DNA of 64,000 nucleotides from Phascolomyces articulosus. Taxonomy: Eukaryota; Mucoromycota; Mucoromycetes; Mucorales; Lichtheimiaceae. The stretch is from positions 1,116,001 through 1,180,000 of the forward strand of contig JAIXMP010000010.1 in NCBI GenBank assembly GCA_025677815.1, given 5' to 3'. Shown in pieces: positions 1 to 11,364 of this stretch. The notes below the pieces were generated by a model. It was given only the letters and a program-made list of their open reading frames with translations. It searched no databases and was not told the DNA's origin. The number at the start of each line of letters is the position of its first letter. The first letter of the stretch is position 1. The position numbers and the translations under genes were made by a program.

Positions 1-581
1 ACAAAATAGCACATAGTTTTGGCCAGATACGAGGCCAATATTCTTGTCGATGCCGCTCTTTAGGTGGGTTCTTTGGGAGTTTGTTCAATACGTAAGATAT
101 TGGATAGATGTTGCTGTTGGGTGGTGCTTCTAGTTCGAGATGCAAATGGAAACAAGCAGTGAGATGAGCTATAGTAGTGAGAGAATGTCCCGTGCACACC
201 AACATCGAGGAGAAATGTAGTAGATCCTGTATAATTATGCTCCATATCTCTGCCAATTGTTTTTTTTTAAAAAAAAAAGTTTCCTTAAAGCTGGTCTCTT
301 CTGAGATGCAAGTAAAAGTAGTTTATAGTACTATGTTTTACACCATATTACACCTTGTGTATATATAGTCATGGTATCTTATCAGGATTTAAAATCAAAC
401 ATACGCATATAGCATAATGATAGTTGTGCATTCCATAATAATAAAACACTGATCACTCCGTTTCATCATCCTCTATTATATCTCTGATTGTTAAATTCTT
501 TTCCCGTAAATTTTTCCAACTGATATAGTTACTGGAGTTTTCGCGTTACATGCCCTACACCTCTTTATTTTTATCCCAAAC
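1..581. other. AT-rich non-coding stretch
   Basis: I see no convincing gene on either strand. The short open frames have no domain, signal peptide or codon pattern that would support them. Confidence 0.5.
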
Positions 582-1410
582 ATGCCTAGCTTAAAAAAGA
601 AAAAAAGACATTCGAGAAGAAAACGAAATGGATTTAAGCAAAAACTGCATAGGAATAATACTCTAAAACAGTCATCAAAGCAGAAAACGATTCATACCTC
701 AAATCTACCACAACAACATCGTGGATCAAATAACGTAACATCATTCATAATCTCTGAATCAAACATTATAAGTAATTCTAGTTCCCCTGAAAAATCTACT
801 CTTGTGGAAAAAAAAACCTCAGATGGTACGGATCAAATTTATACAAAAGAGTTTTGTTACTTGATATGCCTTAGGTTGGCTCATTATTATAATTAATACT
901 ATTACCAATCGAACCACTTATTGTAGAGCTACCAACCCCGTCAACCATTACTAGAACTGATAGTCTAACAGAAATACCACCATCGTCATCTTCAACAATA
1001 TCGTCAACTGCATCATTTGTTACTGCTGTGTCATATGGAAATCATTGGTACAAACATTATCTCAAAAGCCAAAAGTAGATAAAGTAAATCCATATATTCC
1101 AGATAAAAAGTATTGTGACGATTTTATAAAGCCACAACTAGAAGAAATGCAAAAGGAACTTGATAACATACGGTAGAGATTGGTAGGAGAAATTGACAAA
1201 AATGTATATCTTGAGAATTTTGTATATGAACAAAAATTAGCAATAGACCTAGTAAAGGATACTTATGACAAGTTTCTCATTGGATATCATGATCTGTTAT
1301 GTCGTGAGGATGATGGTGCAAGTCAATTAAAAGAAATTATGTACCAGCAGCGAGTAGCTCCAGTACTGCTTTTATTGAAAATAATACAATCTGCGACATC
1401 CATTATTTAG
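582..1410 (+). pseudogene. Decayed gene of unknown function
   Basis: An ATG at 582 opens a very basic N-terminus (KKKKRHSRRKRNG) that runs 104 codons to a stop. Protein-like sequence continues downstream in other frames: a Ser/Thr-rich stretch around 915-1075, then a probable coiled coil from about 1060 to 1410 (motifs QLEEMQKELDNIR and DTYDKFLIGYHDLL). The coiled-coil part has one in-frame TAG right after the DNIR motif, and it is in a different frame from the Ser/Thr stretch. No intron that I could find repairs both breaks. I read it as a relic of a gene with a basic tail and a coiled coil. A real gene with unusual splicing is the alternative. The family is not recognised. Confidence 0.4.
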
Positions 1411-2162
1411 CTGCTTCAGTATGGTGATATTTTATAAATATAGACTTGCGTAATAAATTCATATTTGTCTACACAATAATACATCATGGATTCGGGGAAA
1501 GTATACCTATATACGTACTGATATCTTGGATTTTTTTCGATTGGGTGATAGCATGCGATATATACCCAGTCTAACAAAAATAACTAATAATAAACGATCT
1601 CATTTTCTCCCCTGTTCTCTTTCAATACCATAAGAAGAAACATTATCGTTATTCTCCACACTATAGAATAATCAAACACTTCCAAATGCATACTATTTCA
1701 GGAGCTTTTGCTACTCTTTATAAATCAGTGTGAACAAATAAAAAATTATTATCATTCTTACAACCAATAAACGAGTGAAAAGGAGGATGGTGAACTCGCC
1801 GCTATAATGGCCCATGATGCTACCATAAAAGGTAGGTATGAACAAGGCCAGCTTGTCGAGGTTGGAATGGTTTCAAGCTGAATTATAACCAGCAGTACTT
1901 AGTTTGATTTCCTCCTTGATGTAGGAAAGTGATCTAAAATAGCATGTATTGCTAAATCCAAATTTATTAATAACCATCAAATGAAATATATAATGGAAAA
2001 GGCGTGTTAATATTATTTCTCGCCAAGAAGTATATTATTACTGAACAGATTCACTATAGGCCATTTCATTGTCTTTCTTTTTGTTATACCCTTTCCTTTC
2101 CTTACTTAAATTCACCACATTTTTATAACAATAAATATCGATAACAACAAGAACAGTAAAAG
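1411..2162. other. Intergenic stretch upstream of the barrel-protein gene
   Basis: No gene is supported. Around 1780-1881 a short protein-like frame without a start (ending in VGMVSS and a stop) may be a scrap of a lost gene. The last 100 bases, rich in CTTTCC and ACAACAA, probably hold the promoter and leader of the gene at 2163. Confidence 0.4.
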
Positions 2163-2540
2163 ATGATCTTTTTCTTAACTTTTATTACAACACTGTTTGC
2201 AATTTTATATGCTTTGCCAGTTTACAGTCTTCCAATCCAACATCGTGGTGATGGATCGTTCAAAGGTCAAGGTACCTATTATACGATTGGTCTTGGTTCG
2301 TGCGGGAAAACGAACAGAGATAGTGATATGGTAGTTGCCTTGAGTTCATCCATGATGAGTTCGGGCAAATACTGCGGTAAAAAGATCAAGGCAAAAAGCT
2401 CCAAAGGTACAGTGACCGCAACTGTTGCTGATACTTGTCCAGGTTGTCCAAAGGACGATATAGATTTTAGTATGGGTGCATTCAAGTTGATTGGTAGCAT
2501 TGCTGCTGGTCGGATCGATATTTCATGGGAATTTGAATAG
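2163..2540 (+). CDS. Secreted double-psi beta-barrel protein (RlpA/expansin-like, short form)
   Basis: A 125-residue single-exon protein. Residues 1-22 form a hydrophobic signal peptide ending near VYSLP. The rest is a single double-psi beta-barrel domain: GQGTYYTIGLGSCGKTN opens it, followed by the VVALSSSMM strand, the CGKKIKA strand and the diagnostic VADTCPGCPKDDIDFS segment, and it closes with GRIDISWEF. The four Cys are spaced as in short fungal barwin/RlpA-like secreted proteins. Family members act outside the cell as wall-loosening, protease-inhibiting or effector-like proteins, and which applies here cannot be read. A close paralogue lies at 33278-33673 on the other strand, inside an inverted copy of this gene block. 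The start is the first ATG and gives the signal peptide. Confidence 0.85.
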   Translation: MIFFLTFITTLFAILYALPVYSLPIQHRGDGSFKGQGTYYTIGLGSCGKTNRDSDMVVALSSSMMSSGKYCGKKIKAKSSKGTVTATVADTCPGCPKDDIDFSMGAFKLIGSIAAGRIDISWEFE

Positions 2541-3360
2541 AAGGATAAATGGAAGGTGTTGAACACAGTCCAGGCCCAATTATTCTTACCGATTTCTTTT
2601 AAAACCTGGACGAGTAGTAGCATTAACATTTTCTTATATCATCTACACTTTGTATTCTATATGTACTTTTTCCTGCTGTGCTTGCAGACTGCTCATACCG
2701 TGTCCCTTTTCTCCTACATATTTTTCCCATCATCACCCTTCAATGTACTTTCTAAACTGTAATGATTATTTTTCCAATGTATTTCATATCAATACTATGA
2801 ATAAGAAGTCGATTATTATATTCGAACCTGAGTCAATATATATGATTATATTGTTACTTGTTTATAGATTCTTTTGTTGTTCGTTGTCATCGCAATGAAT
2901 ACTTTTTATTAAAAATAAATATTGGCAGTAACATAATTTTATCACTGGTGGAATAATATTATACAAAATATTGATGATAACAAATGTCACAAAACTTCCG
3001 GATTCAGTTAAGGTTTAAAATAAAAAAAACATGAAATCATTATTTTGCCTCATCAAGAGTATGGCTACAGTTGCCATACGTATCATTAATGATTAGCTGA
3101 ATAAGTTCTATATCAATAGAATGAAACCAATAATATTCGTATATCTCACACTTTATCTTTTTTGGCTTTATTATACAGCAACTCCTATTAATTGCTAAAT
3201 GATCACTGAGTTTGCGTAGAACTACCACGTATGGAATATAATCAAAATGACCTTCACGTTTTAAAGGGGTTATCAATCATTTTTATTTCATTATTGTGTT
3301 TTTATGTTTTCTCTATATTTTGTAAATATCTACATAGCACTGGTTGACTTGACAATAGTA

Positions 3361-3723
3361 ATGATAATGAAAAAACGACAGATTACAAAATTATTATTAC
3401 CCGCACTTCCATCCATTCTACTCTTAATTACAATTTTCATTGGCAACTATATTGATTTTTCTTATGCTGGAAGTGGTCCAATTGGTATTTTATAACATAC
3501 TGTTTCTGATATATTTAAAACATGTTATTGCTTCGGTGGAACTAAAAGCAATGTATTCTTTTGGAATCATCATACCTATACATGCCGTGATACTAACAAC
3601 AAGAATAATGCGTACACTTATTACAACCCTACTCAAGTCTGTTCGATCAAACAAGGCTTCGTAAAAGAATATAATAGCTACTGTCTTAATAGTGGTGCAG
3701 AATCAACAGTTTATAATCCTTGA
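3361..3723 (+). pseudogene. Cysteine-rich secreted protein gene interrupted by one stop codon
   Basis: This is the third member of a family found also at 30753-31187 and 31807-32195. From the ATG at 3361 (or 3367) a signal peptide (KKRQITKLLLPALPSILLLI) leads to SYAGSGPIGIL, and then TAA at 3493-3495. The same frame continues without another stop to TGA at 3721. It reads CYCFGGTKSNVFFWN, then CRDTNNKNNAY, then NPTQVCSIKQGF, aligning residue by residue with the intact paralogue. The paralogue has Glu where the stop lies. A GT...AG intron could be drawn over the stop, but it would remove the conserved CxC pair, and the paralogues have no intron there. A nonsense pseudogene is most likely. Readthrough or a sequencing error is possible. 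Confidence 0.75.
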
Positions 3724-4339
3724 TTACTTGATTAAAAGGAACTCCCTCCATCCCAGCTATCCTAATAAAAAATATATAACAAGGTATGAAGGATCGTATA
3801 CAAAACGCTATGTGATATAGCACTTCAGCTATATCTTTGTTTTTTGTATATTGAGTTTCTAGGATATATTATCCCCACAATACGTTTCTATATTTAAAGT
3901 TACCTAATAAAAACCTACTCATCATCGTTAAATTTTTGTATGGATACTATATACCCACTTCAAAGATGATGATCATGGCTGATGTACTTTATTATCCAGA
4001 ACATACTGACACATCAATTTAATAAATTTTTTCAAATACTCGCTACAGTCAACGCTGTGGTCACCATCGCTCTATATGGTTCACTATTTTTATTCTAACA
4101 TTGAATTGTATTATCATTGCTGCATATTTTCGGTGAGTGACATTAATAAGGATTCAGTATGTACCTTATTTTAAATATTCTTTGTAATAATGCCACTGAA
4201 TGATCTGCAAGAACAAGCTGATCCAAAGTATCACCACTACCATGATACATTGTAGTCATTTTTCAAAAAGCAATAGCACAGCCTCAATGAGTCAGCTTGT
4301 GCTTATTAATAAAATGGACTTTCTCATGTTGGCTGTGTC

Positions 4340-4641
4340 ATACTCTTTCATTTTGATATAACCGTAGTTGCCATTTTGGGTAGTAGCGCCACATCTTAAT
4401 GATATGAACGATTATTAATGCAAAGGCAAAAAGAGACTGCGGATCAGATTATAAATTAAACACAATGGCAATCACGTCATTTCAAAAAATTTTGTAATCA
4501 ATCAAAGAAATTGTCATGATGATCCACTTTTATATAAATACTCCACAATTTCAATTGAATTAAACATATCAACAATCAACTCAACTCAATTTCATTTATA
4601 TCTTTCTATATAGATCACAACACGAAACAATACTAGCAATA
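4340..4641 (+). promoter_or_regulatory. Conserved promoter and leader of the small Ser/Thr-rich gene
   Basis: About 280 bases upstream of the ATG at 4642 are recognisably shared, in the same order, with the upstream regions of the two paralogues at 25483-25740 and 29458-29718. Shared pieces include a block ending AAAGAGACTGCGGATCAGAT (about 4427-4450), GAAATTGTCATG near 4508, a TATA element TATATAAATACTCCACAAT at 4531-4549 and a leader with AACTCAACTCAATTTCATTTA just before the ATG. Conservation of non-coding sequence at this level points to either recent duplication or selection on regulation. Confidence 0.65.
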
Positions 4642-4899
4642 ATGTCTGCCTTATCTCGAGTTTCAATTCAAGTCTCCAAGTCTTTGGATCAACCTACTTC
4701 CTTTTATACTCATAGTGTTTCCGGATCAAAAAATAGCAGTGTTACTACTCAAAGTTCAACTGAAGAACATCAATCTACAACTGCATCATCGTCAAGTCAC
4801 CCATTGAAACAAAAATCCAAAGGGGGACTTTTCCATACTCTTTCTCCTACTGGTCCAGGTGCTACAACCTACGCTGATTATCTTTTGTATCGCAAATAA
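4642..4899 (+). CDS. Small conserved Ser/Thr-rich protein, copy A
   Basis: An 85-residue single-exon protein without signal peptide or membrane segment. It starts MSALSRVSIQVSKSLDQ, has a Ser/Thr/Gln-rich centre (TTQSSTEEHQSTTASSSS) and a well-kept C-terminus (GGLFHTLSPTGPG, then YADYLLYRK). Two near-identical paralogues lie in this window at 25483 and 29458. The three differ by scattered substitutions and one or two single-residue indels, with the frame kept, which is what a functional gene looks like. The family is not recognised. The compact size, strong TATA box and duplicated promoter suggest an inducible, highly expressed product, but that is inference. Confidence 0.8.
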   Translation: MSALSRVSIQVSKSLDQPTSFYTHSVSGSKNSSVTTQSSTEEHQSTTASSSSHPLKQKSKGGLFHTLSPTGPGATTYADYLLYRK

Positions 4900-5324
4900 G
4901 ATCTTTGAATACATCACAGAGATATTGTTGTAGAGCATAGTATATACCCTTATTTTAGAACTATACATGTAGTAATATGTAATAATTATTTCAATGTAAA
5001 AATAAACCAGTGACTACAGCAATAATGAAAAACCACAAAATTTACAATATCATAAATTATCCCTTTTCTTATCCATTATTACAGATTCTATTAATATTTG
5101 CAAATATTGTGATACAGAGCAACTATATACATTTTTTAAAATCAACCTCGGTAGTGACGTCATTACTGGCTCTAACTTCCCGAGTAATATGAGTGTGTGC
5201 ACGCTTGAATTATAAATAGAGGTATAAGAAAAAAAACTGACGATAGTAATGATTCAAGAGGATATACAATTATTGCAAGCACTACAGTAAATCAAAGATA
5301 TCGTTGGTGGTATATTGATGTTCA

Positions 5325-5794
5325 TCATCGTATCCGTGTATCATGATGATGATTCTTGTAGGTTGGTGGAGGTGGAGGTAATAGTGCATTTATTGATTGC
5401 TCTGGATCATTGCTAACCATTGTATTTGCATATTGTTCAGAATATGAAGGTGGTGGAAGCGCACTTTCTTCATCATATGTGGTGGATCGAATCTCTGGGA
5501 CAACAGTTGTTGTATCTTGATCAGATTGACTAGCAGCTTGAGAACGTATGATTTGTTGCCATCGTTCCGTTTGTCGACGTTGACGCTGTTTGTATTGCTG
5601 TATTATTTTTTCTAATGTATAAAGTATTCATATAAGTTTTGTACAGAAAAAAGAAAAAGACATCAGATCAAGAAATACTTTTAATAATTACGTTTTATCA
5701 GTCGGTTTTTACGAGCATGTAGATAAAAATAAAGAATAATTATAAAAACCCCTATCGCAGCAACAATGGCAAAGGCAAGAGCTCCACTATTCAT
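5325..5794 (-). CDS. Single-pass membrane protein with PPxY motifs (possible ubiquitin-ligase adaptor)
   Basis: Two exons, 5794-5692 and 5611-5325, joined by a GTAATT...TTAG intron. The lengths sum to 390 nt (129 residues). Residues 1-8 are a short outer tail, then a membrane helix (ALAFAIVAAIGVFIIILYFY), then a basic stop-transfer stretch (HARKNRLIKQK). The soluble tail is Gln/Arg-rich and then acidic and Pro-rich, with PPPSY and PPPTY motifs. PPxY motifs bind the WW domains of Nedd4/Rsp5 ubiquitin ligases, and yeast Rcr1/Rcr2 share this plan of N-terminal helix plus PPxY tail. The role as a Rsp5 adaptor in membrane-protein sorting is inferred from architecture, not from sequence similarity I can prove. 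The gene lies tail-to-tail with the small Ser/Thr-rich gene. Confidence 0.7.
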
Positions 5795-7188
5795 TTTTCT
5801 CTTTTAATATTTTATGTAAAGAAAAACAGAAGAAATGAGAGTGAAATCAAAAAGAGCGGAATAACAAGAACTTCTTTTAAAGTGTGGGTTTTGTACCACC
5901 TCAAAACAGACTTCTGTTCGCTGCTGAGCCCTTTTATAATACATCGGGTAACTTATTCTTTCTGTTCTTATTGCTGAGCAATAATATGATGATGATGTAT
6001 GCATGAATGTTACAATATTTCTTTTTATGTGATTTAAGAGTACAAGCTTTATATGCTTAGTACTATAATTAAAAAAGGGTAAAAATGCTAATAGACGATG
6101 TCAACGCAAAAATTAAACTCTATTAACATCATTAAAAATAATGGTATAGTAGTTACCACGTATAACTCCATGAATAATATTGAAAAACCTTACCTAATGC
6201 AACAAATTTCGTAAATTTGTCAGGGTGCAAAAAAAAGGGGTAGAGTTGACTGTAATAATCTTAATTAGTAGAGTGTTTTTGACTTTCTTACATATATTAT
6301 TGATATATCATATTTATCTTGAGGAAAATGCTTTAATATTACGCAATACACAAGAGTTCGCTCCATTTAGACTTCTGCTTTAAAAGGCTTAGAAGTGGAA
6401 AAAAAAATTGATATCAAAGATAGAAATATTCATTAAGAATATATTTTTGACCTAATTATAATAATTCTGGAGTAATAAATAATACTCATCAAGCAATGCA
6501 CATATACGTACAAATATTTTGCTACGTTCTCCAAAAGGGTTTGTCTCAGTAGCATGTATCCAATTTTCGCATATATTCTCCACAATATAGGCAAAACCCA
6601 GGACGAAAAAATATATATTTTTTTCTTTTGTTTTTGTTTTTTTTTTTTTGTTTTCGATATAATGCTGACCATTGATGTATTCAAACAACATCATATATTT
6701 GCTAATTTTCTGTCCAATATATAGTAGTATTATAAACCAGTGCTTTCTTCACAAGCATTACAGAATCATGCATACAGCAGTTACGTAATACGTAGTTTTT
6801 GCATTTATGAGATGGCAACAGACATAGAAAAACATATTGGTTTGTTATCATATGTTGTCAAATATATAATATTTCATTGAAAAAAGGTATTGAATCCTTA
6901 AATATAATAAAGTATACATCAATAAATATATAAAGGAATGTTATCATTGCAAAAAAAAATTCTGCGTGCTTCATAATAATAATAAGACTGGATTAAAAAA
7001 ATTGCTATAAGAGATAGTGTACTATGTAGAGTTACACTTTTATTTATTGTGTGTTAAATTTGAATGTATTTTATAATACTACTCTGCATAAATAATGAAA
7101 ACTATAGCTAGAACATGTACTGCTATTTTCTATGCATTTTTTGTTTGTTTTTTTGTTTGATTAATTAATCTAAACTATGATCCAAGGA
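5795..7188. other. Gene-poor AT-rich stretch
   Basis: No supported gene. It contains the promoter side of the PPxY gene (TATA-like and polypyrimidine DNA just right of 5794), several long A or T runs (for example near 6613-6656), and the 3' flank of UGGT. Open frames here are low-complexity Lys/Ile/Tyr sequences without homology features. Confidence 0.5.
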
Positions 7189-10100
7189 CTATAATTCATC
7201 CTTCACATGCAGTACCGTTTCTTTCGCAACAACAGTTGCTTTTTTATCATCATTTGTTACAGTTGTAGTAGCTTCTGATTTAATCTCCTCTCCTCTTACA
7301 ACACGCAACCTCAATTCATCCACTTGTTGATCATATCCTTCCCATTCAGGTACCTGTCGTCTTGCACGATCTAATTTGGGTTCCTTGGTCAACGGGTTAT
7401 TGCACTAAAACATCAAAAATATTTATATTTTGATGAATAAAAAAGAAAAGAACAGAGACATTCAATGTATATATATATAAATTATATTACCAAGTCAATT
7501 GTTTTAGCTGTCTTGAGACTTTCGTCGCTACACCAAGTTTCACACCAAAGCCAATCTTGAGGTAATGAATAGATTGGAACAATGTGTTGCATGTTATTAG
7601 GAAGATCTTGATCTAAATTGGCAAGTGAATTTGTATCAGCACTCAATTGTTGATATTGTGCTCTTAATCGATCTCCTGCTGCCATCTTTCGGAATTGAAC
7701 CAAATCAATCACATAGAGTGCACTGGGGTAGGTAATATATGAACAATGTCAATAATGATTCAATAAACGCATATACTTTGTCACATTAGAAATAAAACTG
7801 CTATATTACCTAATATGATAAGGTTTACCACGTAAATGATCTTTCCAATACCCTTGATTCCAAAATCGGAAACCATCCATTTCCGTTCGATCAGAACAGA
7901 AAGGTGTATAACCATAAGGAGCACCTTGTAAATCCAAATCAACCAATGTTTGCAAATCAGTTCGTACAATTTGATCTGCATCCACAAAGATCACCTTATC
8001 CAAATCCAAAGGAAATAGTACATCCAAAAACAAAATCTTGTAGCCCCATATGGTGCGCTGTTTTTCTTTTTGTGCACGTAACCACGATGGCCATTTGTAG
8101 GTAATCATTTCATAATCGAAATTATATTCACGTGCCATATGAGGGATAAAATCCTATTTTGTATAAAATAATAATAATAATATATCGTCACTGATTTTTA
8201 GAAATGGAAATTTCTAGATATCAATTTTTTTTGGGTGGAGGGGGAAAGAAAGTGTTTACCTTAAAAGAGGGCGATAAGAAGTTTTCAATAAACCAAAACT
8301 TGACAGTACTGTTTGTATGTTCCATCACAGAAGCAATCATAATTGACATGAACCGTTCATATAGTTGTCCAGAAGCAACCGAGAAAATATTGATATCCGC
8401 TTGTTTTGTCTTCGGTTCAAGCTGACCCTTTTGTTCTTGACTAGCAGTAGCATCATCACCAAAAAGTTTCTTTTTGACTGATGACCAAATGCCATGTTCA
8501 GACTCCAAAGGAGATCTGTCTGCACTGGATTCTTCCAATACATCTTCTGATTCCATGCCTGGATTCTTTCGTACTTGTGGGAATAGAGTCAATCCTTCAA
8601 AAGAGGTCAGAGCAACACGATGTTGTGTTATTAATGATTCGTTTTCCTTTTTATCTGTGGTTGATTCCCATTTGCCTTCGGTACCAATAGTATCAATGTG
8701 ATACACTTGTCTGGATCGTCCTTCACGTAATCGCAGATCCCAAAGACCCGGTTGTGCTTTTAATTGGAAATAGCCAAGGTTCGCCATGACAATGGTATCT
8801 GTCATGGAATGAGTGGTATATGTACCCAATACAAATTGTAAACCACGAGGAGGGGATCGGTTGGCTGCATCCACACAATGACCTTCAATCAAAATTCGTT
8901 CAAGCTCGTATACAGCAGAGACATGACCTACATCCTCTGCACTCAATTGAATATTATCCAAATCCACATTGGCTTCCTTGACTGTCACATGCCATGCCTT
9001 GATGGTATCCATACCCAACGTATAAAGTGTATCTTCGGCAGGTAAATCGGCAAAATAAGCCATGGGTGTGGCCAATTCTCCTGTTGCTGAATTAAAGTGG
9101 ATTTCTCGATCAAATACATAACGATAGAAACGTTTCAAGGGGATTTCATTCAATTTGTGAACCGGGTTTAGATAGAGTTCAATGGAGATACCATCTACTT
9201 CAGCTAATGTTTCCAATATAGCGGACCATTTTTGAGCTGTTTCACTTAAGGGATCCAATACAACGCCAATTTGTGCAAATGCTGTTTTTGGATCTGCACC
9301 TGCCGTGATCTTGGTATGTTCGCTTTTGCGCAAAAGATAAGGGCGTTGACGGATTGTAGGTTTGTCTGATGTAAAGATATCTTGTTGAACACCTGCCTTG
9401 TCATTCTCAACAAGTAATGCAATACGAGTCAAAATATCAGGTAATGGCAATGTATTTGTTTGGATGTCGGTTGCCAAATATGCTTCTTTGATAGGTTGAA
9501 TACGGTGTTCATTTTCATAACAAAGTAAACTGACAAAATCGTCTTTGGTAAATGTATCTTCTGATACCAAGGATCCAATGATCTAAAATAACAAACAAGT
9601 GTCAATAATGGTATAATTATAATATCGTGGAAAAAAAAAAAAAAGAGAGAGAGAGAAAAAGAAAAAGAATGAAAAATTCTTACGCGGCCATTGACAATGA
9701 TCCCTCGGAAATCCTTCTCTAATCCCAATCCATTCAATGCTAGTGCTTGTTTTTGGACTGCTTCTGTAGCAACAGATTCAACAATAGGGGAACCAGGGGC
9801 AAATACTTTGATTTGTTCTGGATTTCCAGATACAATTTCATCTCTGGATGCGATAGCCTTGTCAATCAAATCTTTGATATTCTTGTTTCCTGAAGCAAGT
9901 TCTCGATAAATGACAGTAGAAATGAGTGTATCTTTGGAGTCACCACGATGAACAAGTGCCAAACGAATGTTTTCATTTTGTTCCTGGACGGAAATAAAGT
10001 ATTAAAAATTTCTCATATTCAATTATTACAAGAAGAAAAAATTGGTATCCTTCCATCATTTTTCTAAAAACCTACCAAAAACGACAATGCCTCAGATGCC

Positions 10101-11308
10101 AACTGTAAACCAAGCAAAGAATCCAGGTCGTCCACGACCCATACATTTGTTTCCACTTTTGATGGTTCGGAACCTAAGATTAAACGTATGAATCTCATGT
10201 GAGGACATAGTCTTTTTTTTTTCCTTCCCATGTCATTCATTTGTTTTTTTGATTAAAAATAATAACGTACCAATAAGATAAATGACATCTATGTTTTTGT
10301 AATCATCAGGTAAAGTAATCATGCGCAAAGGGTGACTTTCTGATACCGTAATATAGCGGTTACGCGAAATAGACACATAGGGCTGAGAGAGAAGGTGGTC
10401 ATAGACATTATCATCATCACCCATGGTTCCAAAATAGATACCTCGAGTAATTAACTGTGTTTGTTCTTGTAGTCCCATCATCAAAACACGAGTCCATGGC
10501 TAAACGCATAAACACATATGAAAAAAATTGGATCAATATATAAATAAGCTGATCTTCCTTTTTTTCCCATGAATTTTTTTTTACCTTTCGTTCATCATGT
10601 TCAAATAATTTGCCATTCAAGAACATGACAGGTTCAGTAGATCCAATACCAAGCCGGGCAAGGAAAGATTCGACATTTTTGATATAATCTTTCTTTTCTT
10701 CGATCAAAGGAGCCAACGAACTGCCATAGGCTTTTTCAACCATACCCATGGAGGCTTGGTTGGATGAGGATGCTTCCAAAAGCTCCAATAACTAAATAAA
10801 AAAAAAAGGATGATGAGTATGAGATTCTTCCCTTTCATCATCCTCTTTTTGATTTTTTTTTTTTTACCTTTGTCAAAAATGCTAATCCATCCTTTTTACC
10901 CTCTGTATGATATAAATGATCAAGTCCAACTGCTATTGCTGTGGCTAAAAGATATCATCGATATGTCGATAGGAGTTAATTAAATAAATCTATATGGAAG
11001 GTATAGTTATTGTATCAATAATTGAAAAAAAATACCTGGGTTTTTGGCATCTGCAACAATAGGAACAACACCAAATCGAATAGGTGTATTATGTTTTACC
11101 ATTTCAACGACTTGTTCTGCAATACGTTTCAAACCATCCACTTGAGCAAGATTCTCCACCATCACAACACTAAATATATTACGACGAATAGCACGTAGTT
11201 GACCTGGATACACTGGTTTCAACATCTGAGAAAAAAAAATGGATCGATTCCCATCACGTTAAAAAAAAAAATAACTAAACCACATTTATTTCTCCCCTCT
11301 CCCTCTCC

Positions 11309-11364
<56 letters not shown>

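Noticed and set aside
1775..1881. Short frame ELAAIMAHDATIKGRYEQG as a recombinase end
   Set aside because: It vaguely recalls a tyrosine-recombinase C-terminus, but is too short, has no start and lacks the catalytic Tyr context.
2279..2629. 116-residue - strand frame over the barrel gene
   Set aside because: Antisense of the barrel-protein exon. The + strand has the signal peptide and conserved domain.
2815..2835. GGTTCGAAT on the - strand as a tRNA T-loop
   Set aside because: No acceptor stem, anticodon arm or D-arm can be built around it. I found no convincing tRNA in the window.
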